Under the pieces are notes generated by a model. That model had not been told where the DNA came from. It worked only from the letters and a program-made list of their open reading frames with translations, and searched no databases. 57,098 bases of DNA, taken from contig LNFE01000191.1 in NCBI GenBank assembly GCA_001464575.1, forward strand, positions 1 to 57,098, in the 5' to 3' direction. Both the position numbers and the translations under genes were made by a program. Source of the stretch: Acidobacteria bacterium Ga0077553 (GTDB lineage: Bacteria > Acidobacteriota > Terriglobia > Bryobacterales > Bryobacteraceae). Each line of letters begins with the position of its first letter. Position 1 is the first letter of the stretch. Positions 7,930 to 16,376 of the stretch are shown here, piece after piece.

Positions 7930-10316
7930 TGCAGTATGGGAAAGGTCAGATAATCGTTCGGAATGAACAGGCTGCCCTCAGTGGTCGCGAGCGGCAGATT
8001 CACCTTCCGGCCGTGCAGCAGCGCCTGTTGAAACTGCCCTGCCACCGTCGCCACCTGCGCCGAGCTCTCGTGCGCGAACTCCAGCCGGTAGTGCCGAATG
8101 CCCGCGGCCTTCCACCGGCTCAAGTGTGCGCTCGCCTCCTGCGCCTCGGCCCCGAAAATCGTGTTGCGGCAACCCGCGTCCGCCAGCACCGGATGCGCCC
8201 GGCCCTGCGGATCCCGCACCGCCACCCGATGCGTCTCGCAAGGCCGCCCGCAATCTTTGTACGAGGTGCCGGTCGAAAGGAAGCGGCAGAAGACGCAGTG
8301 CTCGGTATGAAACACCGGCAGATGTTGATACGCAATCGCCTCGATCTGCTCCGGTCCCACGCGCCGCGCCAGGTCTGCCACCTGCTCCGCGTTCAGGTCG
8401 TGCGTCGGGGTAATCCGCTCGAGGCCCATCGAAAGAAACGTGTCCGCCGTCAGCGAGTTCGCCGCGTTCAAGCTGAAGTCGCCGACCATGGCCGTCCTCC
8501 CCCGCAATGCCTCCACCAAACCCGCCGACCGCACCAGCAGCGGTACCCCTAGCTTCGTCATGAACTCGGCCATCTTCTCTTCGCCCGGCTTAATCACCCG
8601 CGGGGTCGCCACCCGCACCGTCAGCCCCGTCGCCAGCACCCGGTCAAGGGATGGCCGAAGCCCGTACAGATCGAGGTAGTCGAGCGTAATGCTCGCCGGG
8701 GCAAACGCGATCGCTGCTTCGAGCTGCTCCGGCGTCCGGACCAGGAGATGCACCTGCGGCGGCCCGTCAACCGCTGGCCGAGGCGTCGCCGCCACAGTAA
8801 CCGTGTGGATCGCCACCGGCGGCCGCGCCGCCTGCCGCTCCTGCAATCGCTCGACCGCCTCCCGCCGTACCCGGTTCAATAGGGAAACCGGAACAAACGG
8901 CTCGCCCTCCGCGGTCAACTCCACCGTCCCCAGTTCGTACGCCGTATTTCCCAAGCGGCTAAACTGCTCCCGCAGCGGTTCCAACGTCAATCCCCGGCTC
9001 TGCGCCGCCACCAGCGGCTCGCCGGAATCGACGGTCACGGTGACCGCGCCGACCGTCCACGCCGTCCGCAGGGGCGATCCGACGCGCGCTTCGGCGACCA
9101 CATCCACCCGCTGCTTCCGCACGAGCGAGCCCTGTGTGTAGGGCTTGGCGGCCTTATCGACGTCCGCGTCATGCGTCCGCCAAACCAAATCGCCGGGCCG
9201 GATCCGGCCGAAGTCGATCGCCCCATTCGCGAACCGTAGCTCGCCCCGATCGCTGACGCTGTAAACGCTCCCACCCTCTTCCCGTTCCTGCGGGCTCCGC
9301 CAGTCTGCCGCGTCGAAGACGAGCCCATCGCCCGGCTTGCACGGCACCGCGAGATCGACGACCACCGCCTCCGGCAACACCCGGTTCACGACGCCGATCC
9401 GAACACCCCGGTGCCGCGGCGAACGGCCCTCGACGACCGTCTGGTGGTTCGTCCCGCTTAAGAAGAAGGGGCCAAGCCCCCGCGAGTACACCTGTTCGAG
9501 TAACGGCTTCTGCCCGGCCACGTCGAGGCCGTCGACGGCCATTCGATAGGCCCGCGTCGTCAGCGCCACGTACTCGGCGTCCTTGTACCGGCCTTCAATC
9601 TTCAGCGCGCCAACACCGGCCGCGACGATCGCCGGCACCTGATCGAGCGTATAGAGGTCGCCCGGCGAAAGCAGATACCTCGCGTCGCCCAGCGGCTCCA
9701 CCGCCCCATCGACGAGCAACTCATAAGGCAATCGGCACGCCTGGGCGCACTGGCCGCGGTTGGCGCTGCGCCCGCCCCAAGCCTCGGACGAAAAGCATTG
9801 CCCGGAGTACGCCACGCACAGCGCCCCGTGGACAAAGATCTCAAGCTCGCACGTAGTCGCTGCCTTGATCTGCCGGATCTCGTCGATCGACAACTCCCGC
9901 GCCAGCGTCACCCGCTGGACTCCGAGGCTTTGTGCGAGGCGCACTCCTTCGGCATTCGTGATGCTCATCTGCGTGCTCGCGTGGACTTCGAGGTCCGGAG
10001 CCAACTCCCGCACCATCCGCAGGACTCCCACGTCCTGAATGATCACCGCATCCACCCCGGCGGTCGCGATGGCGGCCAGCACGCGCTTGGCCTCGGCCAA
10101 CTCATGCTCAAACACCAGCGTGTTGAACGTCACATAGCCGCGAACCCCACGCTGGTGGAGGGTCCGCATCACCTCCGGCAGCTCTTCGAGCGAAAAGCCC
10201 ACTTTGGCCCGGGCGGTAAAGTGCTTCAGGCCGAAATAGACGGAGTCGGCTCCAGCCTCGACGGCGGCCCGCAACTGCGGCCAATACCCCGCGGGGCTCA
10301 TGATTTCCGGCTTCAC
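7926..10316 (-). CDS. U32 family protein, RlhA-like (rRNA C-hydroxylation type)
   Basis: A 796-aa protein. The N-terminal TIM-barrel-like U32 domain (about 1-290) has the family signature ELEIFVHGALCVAYSGQC, with Cys at 167, 174, 190 and 194. The middle region (about 370-500) resembles the DUF3656 insert. A second barrel-like half (about 520-780) has its own Cys set (HCVFC, CGRPC). The closest described architecture is E. coli RlhA, involved in hydroxylating C2501 of 23S rRNA; other relatives act in tRNA or ubiquinone hydroxylation. It is longer than E. coli RlhA, by about 140 residues. GTG 10316 gives the family N-terminus KPEIMSPAGYW. It is the first gene of the operon with Nudix, FG-GAP, DJ-1 and hydrolase. 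Confidence 0.8.
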   Translation of the reverse strand: MKPEIMSPAGYWPQLRAAVEAGADSVYFGLKHFTARAKVGFSLEELPEVMRTLHQRGVRGYVTFNTLVFEHELAEAKRVLAAIATAGVDAVIIQDVGVLRMVRELAPDLEVHASTQMSITNAEGVRLAQSLGVQRVTLARELSIDEIRQIKAATTCELEIFVHGALCVAYSGQCFSSEAWGGRSANRGQCAQACRLPYELLVDGAVEPLGDARYLLSPGDLYTLDQVPAIVAAGVGALKIEGRYKDAEYVALTTRAYRMAVDGLDVAGQKPLLEQVYSRGLGPFFLSGTNHQTVVEGRSPRHRGVRIGVVNRVLPEAVVVDLAVPCKPGDGLVFDAADWRSPQEREEGGSVYSVSDRGELRFANGAIDFGRIRPGDLVWRTHDADVDKAAKPYTQGSLVRKQRVDVVAEARVGSPLRTAWTVGAVTVTVDSGEPLVAAQSRGLTLEPLREQFSRLGNTAYELGTVELTAEGEPFVPVSLLNRVRREAVERLQERQAARPPVAIHTVTVAATPRPAVDGPPQVHLLVRTPEQLEAAIAFAPASITLDYLDLYGLRPSLDRVLATGLTVRVATPRVIKPGEEKMAEFMTKLGVPLLVRSAGLVEALRGRTAMVGDFSLNAANSLTADTFLSMGLERITPTHDLNAEQVADLARRVGPEQIEAIAYQHLPVFHTEHCVFCRFLSTGTSYKDCGRPCETHRVAVRDPQGRAHPVLADAGCRNTIFGAEAQEASAHLSRWKAAGIRHYRLEFAHESSAQVATVAGQFQQALLHGRKVNLPLATTEGSLFIPNDYLTFPILQ

Positions 10317-10364
10317 CCCTCTAGGATAGCGCCCCGCTCTGTGTTAGCCTAAAGGGTAACGCGT

Positions 10365-10439
10365 GGCGCTATCGTCTAGTGGTTAGGACGGGGCCCTCTC
10401 AAGGCCCAGGCAGGAGTTCAATTCTCCTTAGCGCTACCA
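10365..10439 (+). tRNA. tRNA-Glu (anticodon CTC), CCA encoded
   Basis: The full cloverleaf can be drawn. The acceptor GGCGCTA pairs with TAGCGCT (first pair G-U). The D stem is GTCT/GGAC. The anticodon stem GGGCC/GGCCC encloses the 7-nt loop CTCTCAA, with anticodon CTC. A 4-nt variable loop follows, then the T stem AGGAG/CTCCT with loop TTCAATT, discriminator A at 10436 and encoded CCA at 10437-10439. The TCGTCTAG..GGAC D-arm matches bacterial tRNA-Glu. No second copy of its 3' end was seen in the window that would mark an integrated element. Confidence 0.93.
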
Positions 10440-10446
10440 ACGAAAA

Positions 10447-10740
10447 CTAAACACTGCCAAACTTGCTCCAGTCGTATTCGCTGTTGCCTGGTTTGGCTTT
10501 ATTGTTTTTCTTGCCCAGGGCGAGAATGTGTTGATCGGTTCCCAGCGGAGAACCAGCGTACACCCAAGCCACTCCGATCTTGTCGGTGATGTGAGCGTGC
10601 CGAGCCTGGGCATTCAGGGCGGTCGGGCCAGGCTTACCGTACGTCGGAGCGTCCGTGCGGACAATTGTAAGCTTGTTTAATATGTCTTGATCCGCTTCGC
10701 AAGCGGTTCGCAATTTCGCGGTCTCATAAGTCATTGCCAT
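10447..10740 (-). CDS. Small protein of unknown function
   Basis: A 97-residue soluble protein, not recognised. I start at ATG 10740 because AGGAGG lies about 10 nt upstream; the frame runs 16 codons further upstream but without support. The sequence opens MAMTYETAKL, is rich in charged and small residues, and closes with a Lys-rich stretch (GKKNNKAKPGN) and YDWSKFGSV. It ends 8 bp after tRNA-Glu, convergent with it. It has no Cys in conserved pairs and no signal peptide. Confidence 0.5.
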   Translation of the reverse strand: MAMTYETAKLRTACEADQDILNKLTIVRTDAPTYGKPGPTALNAQARHAHITDKIGVAWVYAGSPLGTDQHILALGKKNNKAKPGNSEYDWSKFGSV

Positions 10741-10803
10741 CGGAAAAAACCCTCCTCCAGCATCGTACCCGCAGGGCTCCGTTTGCACAATGCAGGAATC
10801 GCC

Positions 10804-11697
10804 CTACGCAACCGCAAGTTGCCGCAGTAAACCGCCTTCCGCCCGGATCGGTTGCCGCTTCGGAGTCGTAAAGCGCCGGTTCATTTCTAGCGCGTTCCAG
10901 AACGACTGCCCGCCGGCGTCATTCGTAAAAAATACGAAGGATTTATCGGCAAATGCCGCAACATCTTGGATGCGCGCCTGCCACTGGTCCAACTCCGCCA
11001 CGGAATATTTGTAGCCCGCCCCGCGCGATGGCAGCCGCTCTTCAAAATCCACAAACCAGTCCAGACGCTGCTTGCCATGCAGCCGGACATAGCCAATACC
11101 AGACGTCAGATTCGCCGTCGGACCCATCGCCCGGATGTGTTCCGGCTGGTCAATATTGGCAAACCCTACCCGGTAGTCGATCAGCGTGCCCACGGCCTCC
11201 GAACACCCCCAGCTTTCATGGCGCATCTCGGCCACCAGCGGAAACTCCGCAAAGGCCCTGCGAAGCTGAACGAAATAATCCCGGTTCTCCTGCGTAAACC
11301 GGAACGACCACGGAAACGTCATCAGCACCGCACCCAGCTTTTTCGCCCGGCGTAATGGCCGCAACGCCGCGCAGAACGCCTCCACCGACGGGATGTCCAT
11401 CCGCCGTTCATGCGTAAACTGCCGGTGCAGCCGCGCCACAAACTGAAACCGAGGATTGCAGGCACTCTTGTCCAGCCACAGCTTCGCCACCTCCGGCCGC
11501 GGGTACGACTCAAAGCTCGCCGGAATCTCCACCGCGTCAAACCGCTCGGCAATAAACTGCAGAGGATGAAATCCCTTCGGCTTCCCGGACGGGTAGATCA
11601 CCCCTTCCCAGTGCGGAAAGTTCCAGCCAGAAGGGCCGACCAGCACCGGGGTGCGGGCGGGCGTCAACGTATCGGGGTCCAATTGGAACTTGGTCAT
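10804..11697 (-). CDS. DUF72 family protein (YecE-like)
   Basis: A 297-aa protein with the DUF72 hallmarks: an N-terminal VGPSGWNFPHWEGVIYP block, F-x-A-V-E-I-P-A-S-F (DAVEIPASFES), FQFVARLHRQFTHERR, and the C-terminal VFFTNDAGGQSFWNA. The family has a TIM-barrel-like fold and no firmly established reaction. It lies upstream, in the same direction, of the small unknown gene, so the two may be cotranscribed. The ATG is at 11697, with no strong Shine-Dalgarno. Confidence 0.82.
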   Translation of the reverse strand: MTKFQLDPDTLTPARTPVLVGPSGWNFPHWEGVIYPSGKPKGFHPLQFIAERFDAVEIPASFESYPRPEVAKLWLDKSACNPRFQFVARLHRQFTHERRMDIPSVEAFCAALRPLRRAKKLGAVLMTFPWSFRFTQENRDYFVQLRRAFAEFPLVAEMRHESWGCSEAVGTLIDYRVGFANIDQPEHIRAMGPTANLTSGIGYVRLHGKQRLDWFVDFEERLPSRGAGYKYSVAELDQWQARIQDVAAFADKSFVFFTNDAGGQSFWNALEMNRRFTTPKRQPIRAEGGLLRQLAVA

Positions 11698-11861
11698 GGG
11701 AAGCCTCGGTCGATCTTTGCTCTTTGTTCGCCCCCAGAATAAGGCAGATCCAGGAGGTAGTCAAGAGAAAAGATTCGCCTCTTCTTCGCCTTCGGGCGGG
11801 CCCAAATAAAATGAGTCGATTCGTAACCTACAGCAGGGCCCCGACGCTATACATTTAAATC

Positions 11862-11913
11862 CCCGTTACGAAGGACGGGCGCGCACCCCAAACCTCAAGT
11901 TACGCGTCCGTCC
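11862..11913. terminator. Inverted repeats downstream of cysK (possible terminator)
   Basis: The 227-bp gap between the DUF72 start and the cysK end contains two inverted repeats. One is CCCGT (11862-11866) with ACGGG (11875-11879), followed on the minus strand by an AT-rich ATTTAAAT. A longer imperfect pair is 11873-11883 with 11903-11913 (10 of 11 positions pair). They overlap, so they would be alternative folds. Their place just after cysK fits transcript termination, but there is no long T tract. No gene is visible in this gap. Confidence 0.3.
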
Positions 11914-11924
11914 GCCTCTCCTAA

Positions 11925-12878
11925 TTACTCAAACATCCCTTCGTACAGCACGCTGGTCAAATACCGTTCGCCGGAATCCGGTAACACCACCACAATCGAC
12001 TTACCCTTCATCTCGGGTTCCTGCGCTAGCTTCAGAGCCGCGGCAGCCGCCGCTCCACACGAGATGCCACACAAGATTCCTTCCTCACGGGCCAAGCGCC
12101 GCGCCACTTCGACGGCCTCTTCGTTGCTCACCTGCTCCACGCGGTCCACGATCGAGAGGTCCAGGGTGTCCGGGATGAAGCCGGCGCCAATTCCCTGAAT
12201 CTTATGCGGCCCGGGCTTGATCGCCTCGCCGTTCCGGGACTGCGTGATCACCGGGCTGTTCACCGGTTCGACGGCCACGGAGAGAATCTGCTTCCCGCGG
12301 GTGTGTTTGAAGTAGCGGGAGATGCCCGTAATGGTGCCGCCGGTCCCGACGCCCGCCACCAGGGCGTCCATGTTGCCGTCGAGGTCGTTCCAGATCTCCG
12401 GTCCGGTGGTTTGCTCATGAATCGCCGGATTGGCGGGGTTCTTGAACTGCTGCAGGAGGACGTACCGGTTTGGATCCCGCGCGACCAGTTCCTCGGCCTT
12501 GGCAATCGCGCCCTTCATGCCCAGGGGGCCGTCGGTGAGCACCAGGTTGGCTCCAAAGGCCTTCAGTACCTTGCGGCGTTCAATCGAGATCGTTTCCGGC
12601 ATCGTCAGGGTGATCGAGTACCCACGCGAGGCGGCGACAAACGCCAGCGCGATGCCGGTGTTGCCACTCGTCGGCTCGATCAGCTCCTTACCCGGCGTCA
12701 GGATACCCCGCTTTTCGGCGTCCCAGACCATGGAGGAGCCGATGCGGCATTTGACGGAGTACGCCGGATTCCGGCCTTCAATCTTCGCGTAGACGGTTGC
12801 CCCGCCGGGAGCCACCACACGATTGAGTTTCACAAGCGGCGTATTGCCAATCGACAGCGAGTTGTCCTGATAGAGCAT
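11925..12878 (-). CDS. cysK: Cysteine synthase A (O-acetylserine sulfhydrylase)
   Basis: A 317-aa PLP enzyme making L-cysteine from O-acetylserine and sulfide. The PLP lysine is K43 in [11 protein letters not shown], the E. coli CysK-type version of the motif. The substrate loop SGNTGIA follows near residue 72, then the phosphate-binding [10 protein letters not shown] and the C-terminal [17 protein letters not shown] sits 7 nt before ATG 12878. It follows the Rrf2 regulator by 19 bp and is very probably cotranscribed with and controlled by it. Confidence 0.95.
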   Translation of the reverse strand: MLYQDNSLSIGNTPLVKLNRVVAPGGATVYAKIEGRNPAYSVKCRIGSSMVWDAEKRGILTPGKELIEPTSGNTGIALAFVAASRGYSITLTMPETISIERRKVLKAFGANLVLTDGPLGMKGAIAKAEELVARDPNRYVLLQQFKNPANPAIHEQTTGPEIWNDLDGNMDALVAGVGTGGTITGISRYFKHTRGKQILSVAVEPVNSPVITQSRNGEAIKPGPHKIQGIGAGFIPDTLDLSIVDRVEQVSNEEAVEVARRLAREEGILCGISCGAAAAAALKLAQEPEMKGKSIVVVLPDSGERYLTSVLYEGMFE

Positions 12879-12897
12879 GGATAAGCTTCCTTGGAAT

Positions 12898-13326
12898 TTA
12901 GATATCCCAGTTCGGGATGTACTTGCCTTGACGTTCTTTCCAGCGCGCGGCCAGATCGGCCAGGCTGGTTTGATCGATCACTTCGGAGACCGCCCGGTCG
13001 ACGCGGCCCCACATCTCAGAAAACGGAGTTTCCCCCCGGCGCTTTACCGCGCCCGGCGGCGTGCCTTTTCCTCCATCAATGTGGCGAATCACCTCGCCGA
13101 CGGTGATGGTATCGGCGGGGCGGGCCAGCAGGTAGCCGCCGTCGGCGCCGCGCCGCGACTCCACGAATCCGCCCTGCTTCAAGCCAGCGAGAATCAACTC
13201 CAGAAACTTCTGCGGAATCTTCTGGCGCCGCGCGATATCGGCTATTTTTATGGGTGTTGCGCCTGCCTGGGCGGCCAAGTCAAACAACGCGTGCAACGCG
13301 TATTCGCCTTTAACGGAGATCGTCAT
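12898..13326 (-). CDS. Rrf2 family transcriptional regulator (CymR-type, no cysteines)
   Basis: A 142-aa winged-helix repressor. The N-terminal helix-turn-helix has the Rrf2 pattern [35 protein letters not shown] and [18 protein letters not shown]. The three Cys residues that bind an Fe-S cluster in IscR and NsrR are absent; the protein has no Cys at all. That groups it functionally with CymR, which senses cysteine status through CysK in Firmicutes. The direct rrf2-cysK order supports this, but CysK interaction is inference. The gene has a pyrimidine-rich leader without a clear Shine-Dalgarno. A perfect palindrome over its -10 region suggests autoregulation. Confidence 0.85.
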   Translation of the reverse strand: MTISVKGEYALHALFDLAAQAGATPIKIADIARRQKIPQKFLELILAGLKQGGFVESRRGADGGYLLARPADTITVGEVIRHIDGGKGTPPGAVKRRGETPFSEMWGRVDRAVSEVIDQTSLADLAARWKERQGKYIPNWDI

Positions 13327-13354
13327 GCGGGTGGGTGAAAGGGGAGGAAAAGAG

Positions 13355-13378
13355 AATCCCTATTTCCTACTAGGGATT
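13355..13378. promoter_or_regulatory. Palindromic operator upstream of rrf2-cysK
   Basis: A perfect 8-bp inverted repeat, AATCCCTA (13355-13362) and TAGGGATT (13371-13378), separated by 8 bp. It lies 29-52 bp upstream of the rrf2 start and overlaps the predicted -10 box on the minus strand, where a repressor would block RNA polymerase. Dyad symmetry and position are as expected for an autoregulated Rrf2 dimer; which protein binds is inferred. Confidence 0.6.
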
Positions 13379-13402
13379 ATACTATTCGCCCGGCACGATC
13401 AA
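13376..13402 (-). promoter_or_regulatory. Candidate promoter of rrf2-cysK
   Basis: On the minus strand a consensus -10 TATAAT (13381-13376) follows a possible -35 TTGATC (13402-13397) with a short 15-bp spacer. The -10 overlaps the palindrome. The -35 lies at the extreme 3' end of the upstream membrane-protein gene. The -10 is convincing, the -35 less so. Confidence 0.4.
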
Positions 13403-14583
13403 CTTGCTGCTGCCCGTTGCGCCCGCAGCGGCACCCCTCGCACAGAGAGGCTCTCGACGAGGCTCGCGTGATAGCCGGGATCGAGCAGGAAGTCTCCTCC
13501 CGATGGGGTGGCCAAGCCGCGGTGTACCAGCAATAGCAGCAGCTGGGTTTCGCCCGCGCTCAGCGCTGCTCCCGGAATCCGTGCAAGGCCATCGGGGCCG
13601 GCTTGCACTTTGCGCAGCAGGTCGCGGGCAAAAACCTGCCCGTCCAGCGAATCGAGCGCTGCCGCCGCGGCGGCCCACTGCACCTCGGGCGCTCCGGCGC
13701 TTACGATCGCAATCAGGATGATAATCAGGTCTAAAGACAGCGCAAGCGCGAACGAAAAGACGTGTCTCGCCGTGGGTGCGCCGAACAGTTCGGTGAACGC
13801 CAGCAGCAGGTCCTCCTGATTGGACCCGGTGCGGTCGGTAAACTCCGCCAGCGAGGGGATTGTCGGCCGGTCGATCGCGCCGGCGTGCAGGGTCTCCGTC
13901 ACTTCGGTCCAGGGGATGCCGCTGGTGGCCTGTTGATACGCGCGTAACTGGTCCGCACTGGAGTCGGTCGCCTTGGCGCGCTGGCGCCACTGGGCGATCG
14001 CTTGTCTGGCGGCTAGAATCTGTGTCTGGGTCTGTTCGGCGATGCGCGTATAGCGGGCGAATGCGGAGTAGCGAACGCCTTCGCCGGATCCTTCGCGGCC
14101 CTGGGCTTCGCGGGCCACGGCCTCGCGAACGCGCGCGAGGTAGGGGTCCGCGTCAACGGCCTTGGCCAGGAAGCCGACCCGCTTTTCTGCCTCGGTCATT
14201 TCTTCGAGGGCGACGACATGCTTCCGCGCCTCGGCTTCGGCGGCAGCCAGCGTTTCGTCGGTCTTCTGGGCCGCCAACGAAAGACGGTCGAACAGCTCCC
14301 GCTGCACCACGGCCGGCCGCTCTTTCTGGGCGAACCAGGTGTAGAGACTGGCATAGGAGAACGCGACGGAGACCAGGGCCGTGATGGCGTAGACGACCAG
14401 GATCTGGGCACGGCGATGGCGGTGCCGCGTCAGCAACCACGCCGTGAAGAGCATCGCCGTCTGGACGCCGAGCGAAGCTAGAAAGGCGAACCAGCGTGAG
14501 AGATAAAGCGCCATTCCTTCGAACGTCGTGTACCAGCTCACGATGGACAGCAAAACGCTTGCTACGAACAAACCGCGGATCAT
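13399..14583 (-). CDS. Membrane protein with coiled-coil loop, unknown function
   Basis: A 394-aa protein not assigned to a family. Three hydrophobic helices lie at the N-terminus (about 4-22, 29-50, 60-80). A long, charged, helical region follows (about 85-255) with Ala/Glu/Arg-rich heptad character, then one further strong helix (about 278-297: SFALALSLDLIIILIAIVSA). The C-terminal soluble part is about 95 aa. The layout suggests a membrane-anchored scaffold or sensor. It follows the sulfatase start by 39 bp in the same direction upstream, and precedes rrf2. Confidence 0.6.
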   Translation of the reverse strand: MIRGLFVASVLLSIVSWYTTFEGMALYLSRWFAFLASLGVQTAMLFTAWLLTRHRHRRAQILVVYAITALVSVAFSYASLYTWFAQKERPAVVQRELFDRLSLAAQKTDETLAAAEAEARKHVVALEEMTEAEKRVGFLAKAVDADPYLARVREAVAREAQGREGSGEGVRYSAFARYTRIAEQTQTQILAARQAIAQWRQRAKATDSSADQLRAYQQATSGIPWTEVTETLHAGAIDRPTIPSLAEFTDRTGSNQEDLLLAFTELFGAPTARHVFSFALALSLDLIIILIAIVSAGAPEVQWAAAAAALDSLDGQVFARDLLRKVQAGPDGLARIPGAALSAGETQLLLLLVHRGLATPSGGDFLLDPGYHASLVESLSVRGVPLRAQRAAAS

Positions 14584-14622
14584 CTGTTGCAGGCAACGTA
14601 ATCCGCGGCGGGAAAGTTCAGA

Positions 14623-16029
14623 CTATTTCCATTGCCAGTTGTCGGGCTGGGTCTGTTTGCGGGGCGTGACGCGGGCGGATTTGCAGATCGCCTCCATCTT
14701 CGCCACCACGGCTGGATTCTGCGCCGCCACGTTTTTCCGCTCGCCCAGGTCGATGCTCAGGTCGTAGAGCTCTAAGGGCCCGTTGGCCTCCGGCCGCACC
14801 GCCTTCCACTTCCCTTGGCGCACCGCTTGCGGGGGCATCTCCTCGGCGAACGTGCCGCTGATGGGATAGTGCCGTGGCAGCTCCCAATACAGATACTCGT
14901 GCTGCACCTGCTTGCCGGTGCCGAGCAGCGCGGGCACAATCGACACGCCATCAATGTCTTTGGGCGGCGTGGCGCGGGCCAACTCGGCCAACGTCGGCAG
15001 GACGTCCTGAAACATCCAGGGATAGGCGCTCACTCCGGGCTTGATGCGGCCTTTCCAATGGACGATCATCGGCGTCCGGATGCCGCCTTCGTAGAACGTC
15101 GTCTTATGCCCGCGGAGCGGCCCTGAGGAGTTGAAGTAGCCGCCGTCGTTCCAGATCGGCGTCGCCGAACCGTTGTCACTGCAGAAAAACACGATCGTGT
15201 TGTCAGCGACCTTCTCTTTTTCGAGCAGTTCCATCACCCGGCCAACGTAGTCGTCCATCCGCGAGATCATCGCCGCGTAGGCGGTGCGGGGCTTAGGCTG
15301 GTTGGCGTAGTGGTTCCGAGGGTCGACGTAGGGGCCATCCTCCGTGATCTTGCCTTCGAACTGCTCCATCTTCTCGCGCGGGGCAAGCAGTTCCAGGTGA
15401 GGAATCGTCAACGGGACATAGCAGAAAAAGGGATTCTTCTGCCGGGCGTGCTGGCGAATGAATCCTTCCGCCATCCCAAAGACGGCATCGTTGGTGTATT
15501 GCGTGAAGGTCTTGCCGACGCCGCGCGGCGATTCCTCCATGTTTTCGTCGGCGAACAGGTAACCGGGATAATGGTAGTGCGCGTGGACCTGGTGCAGAAC
15601 GCCATAGAACGTGTCGAAGCCCTGCTTGGTGGGGACGCCCGTGGTTTCGTGGTCGCCCAAGCCCCACTTGCCGAAGCAGCCGGTCTTGTACCCCGCGCTG
15701 CGTAGGACTTCGGCGACGGTGACGTCCTCGGGCAGCAAAGGGACGCCGCCGGAGTTGGCGCGGATGGAGGTATGCCCCATGTGTTTGCCGGTCATCAATA
15801 CGCTGCGGGACGGCGCGCAGACCGTGCAGCCGGCGTAAGCGTCCGTGAAGCGCAGGCCGCCGGCGGCGAGCCGGTCGATGTGCGGCGTGGGAATGTGCTT
15901 TTGTCCGTAGCAGCCGAGGTCGCCGTAGCCGAGGTCGTCGGCCAGGATAAAGAGGATATTGGGCGGGGGGACAGCCTGTGCCTGCGCCGCGGCGGCCCAG
16001 GCGGCAGAGAGGAACGTTCGCCGGTTCAT
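14623..16029 (-). CDS. Secreted sulfatase (arylsulfatase family, formylglycine type)
   Basis: A 468-aa hydrolase of sulfate esters. The N-terminus MNRRTFLSAAWAAAAQAQA is a signal peptide with twin arginines, compatible with Tat export. Metal-binding D31-D32 sit in ILADDLGYGD. The catalytic Cys71 lies in C-A-P-S-R, the site converted to formylglycine by a maturase. Further family blocks are TGKHMGH, GCFGKWGLG and FFCSDNG. Tat export fits maturation before secretion. It is the last gene of the metG-tatD-prenyl synthase-rhodanese run (11 bp after the rhodanese). Confidence 0.9.
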   Translation of the reverse strand: MNRRTFLSAAWAAAAQAQAVPPPNILFILADDLGYGDLGCYGQKHIPTPHIDRLAAGGLRFTDAYAGCTVCAPSRSVLMTGKHMGHTSIRANSGGVPLLPEDVTVAEVLRSAGYKTGCFGKWGLGDHETTGVPTKQGFDTFYGVLHQVHAHYHYPGYLFADENMEESPRGVGKTFTQYTNDAVFGMAEGFIRQHARQKNPFFCYVPLTIPHLELLAPREKMEQFEGKITEDGPYVDPRNHYANQPKPRTAYAAMISRMDDYVGRVMELLEKEKVADNTIVFFCSDNGSATPIWNDGGYFNSSGPLRGHKTTFYEGGIRTPMIVHWKGRIKPGVSAYPWMFQDVLPTLAELARATPPKDIDGVSIVPALLGTGKQVQHEYLYWELPRHYPISGTFAEEMPPQAVRQGKWKAVRPEANGPLELYDLSIDLGERKNVAAQNPAVVAKMEAICKSARVTPRKQTQPDNWQWK

Positions 16030-16040
16030 GTCCTCTTAGT

Positions 16041-16373
16041 CTAGTAGCGCGGGACGGCGGAGTCGATCTCGCGGCTCCACCGGTCGATGCCGCCGATCAT
16101 GGAGACACAGTTCGAAACGCCCTGCCCCCGGAGCCACTGCACCACATTCAGGCTGCGCACCCCGTGGTGGCAGTAGATCACCAGCAGGGTCTCGTCGGCT
16201 TGCGCATCCAACTGCTGGAGGTTGGCGGGTACGTTGTACATGGACAGCAGATTGGCGCCATCAATCTGGCAGATGGCCCACTCCTCAGGCTCGCGGCAGT
16301 CGATGAGGCAAAGCTTTTCGCCGGCCTCGCGCTTGGCTTCGATCTCCTGCGGGGTAAGCTCCAAATGGTCCAT
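16041..16373 (-). CDS. Single-domain rhodanese-like protein
   Basis: A 110-aa sulfurtransferase-fold protein. The active-site loop is C68-H-H-G-V-R-S, the usual length for thiosulfate sulfurtransferases such as GlpE, preceded by LCLIDCREPEEW. It starts with ATG 3 bp after the prenyl synthase stop, so it is cotranscribed. Cytoplasmic. The physiological sulfur donor is unknown. Confidence 0.87.
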   Translation of the reverse strand: MDHLELTPQEIEAKREAGEKLCLIDCREPEEWAICQIDGANLLSMYNVPANLQQLDAQADETLLVIYCHHGVRSLNVVQWLRGQGVSNCVSMIGGIDRWSREIDSAVPRY

Positions 16374-16376
16374 CGC

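Noticed and set aside
10365..10800. Mobile-element attachment site at tRNA-Glu
   Set aside because: No repeat of the tRNA 3' end and no integrase were found; the flanking small gene is unrecognised.
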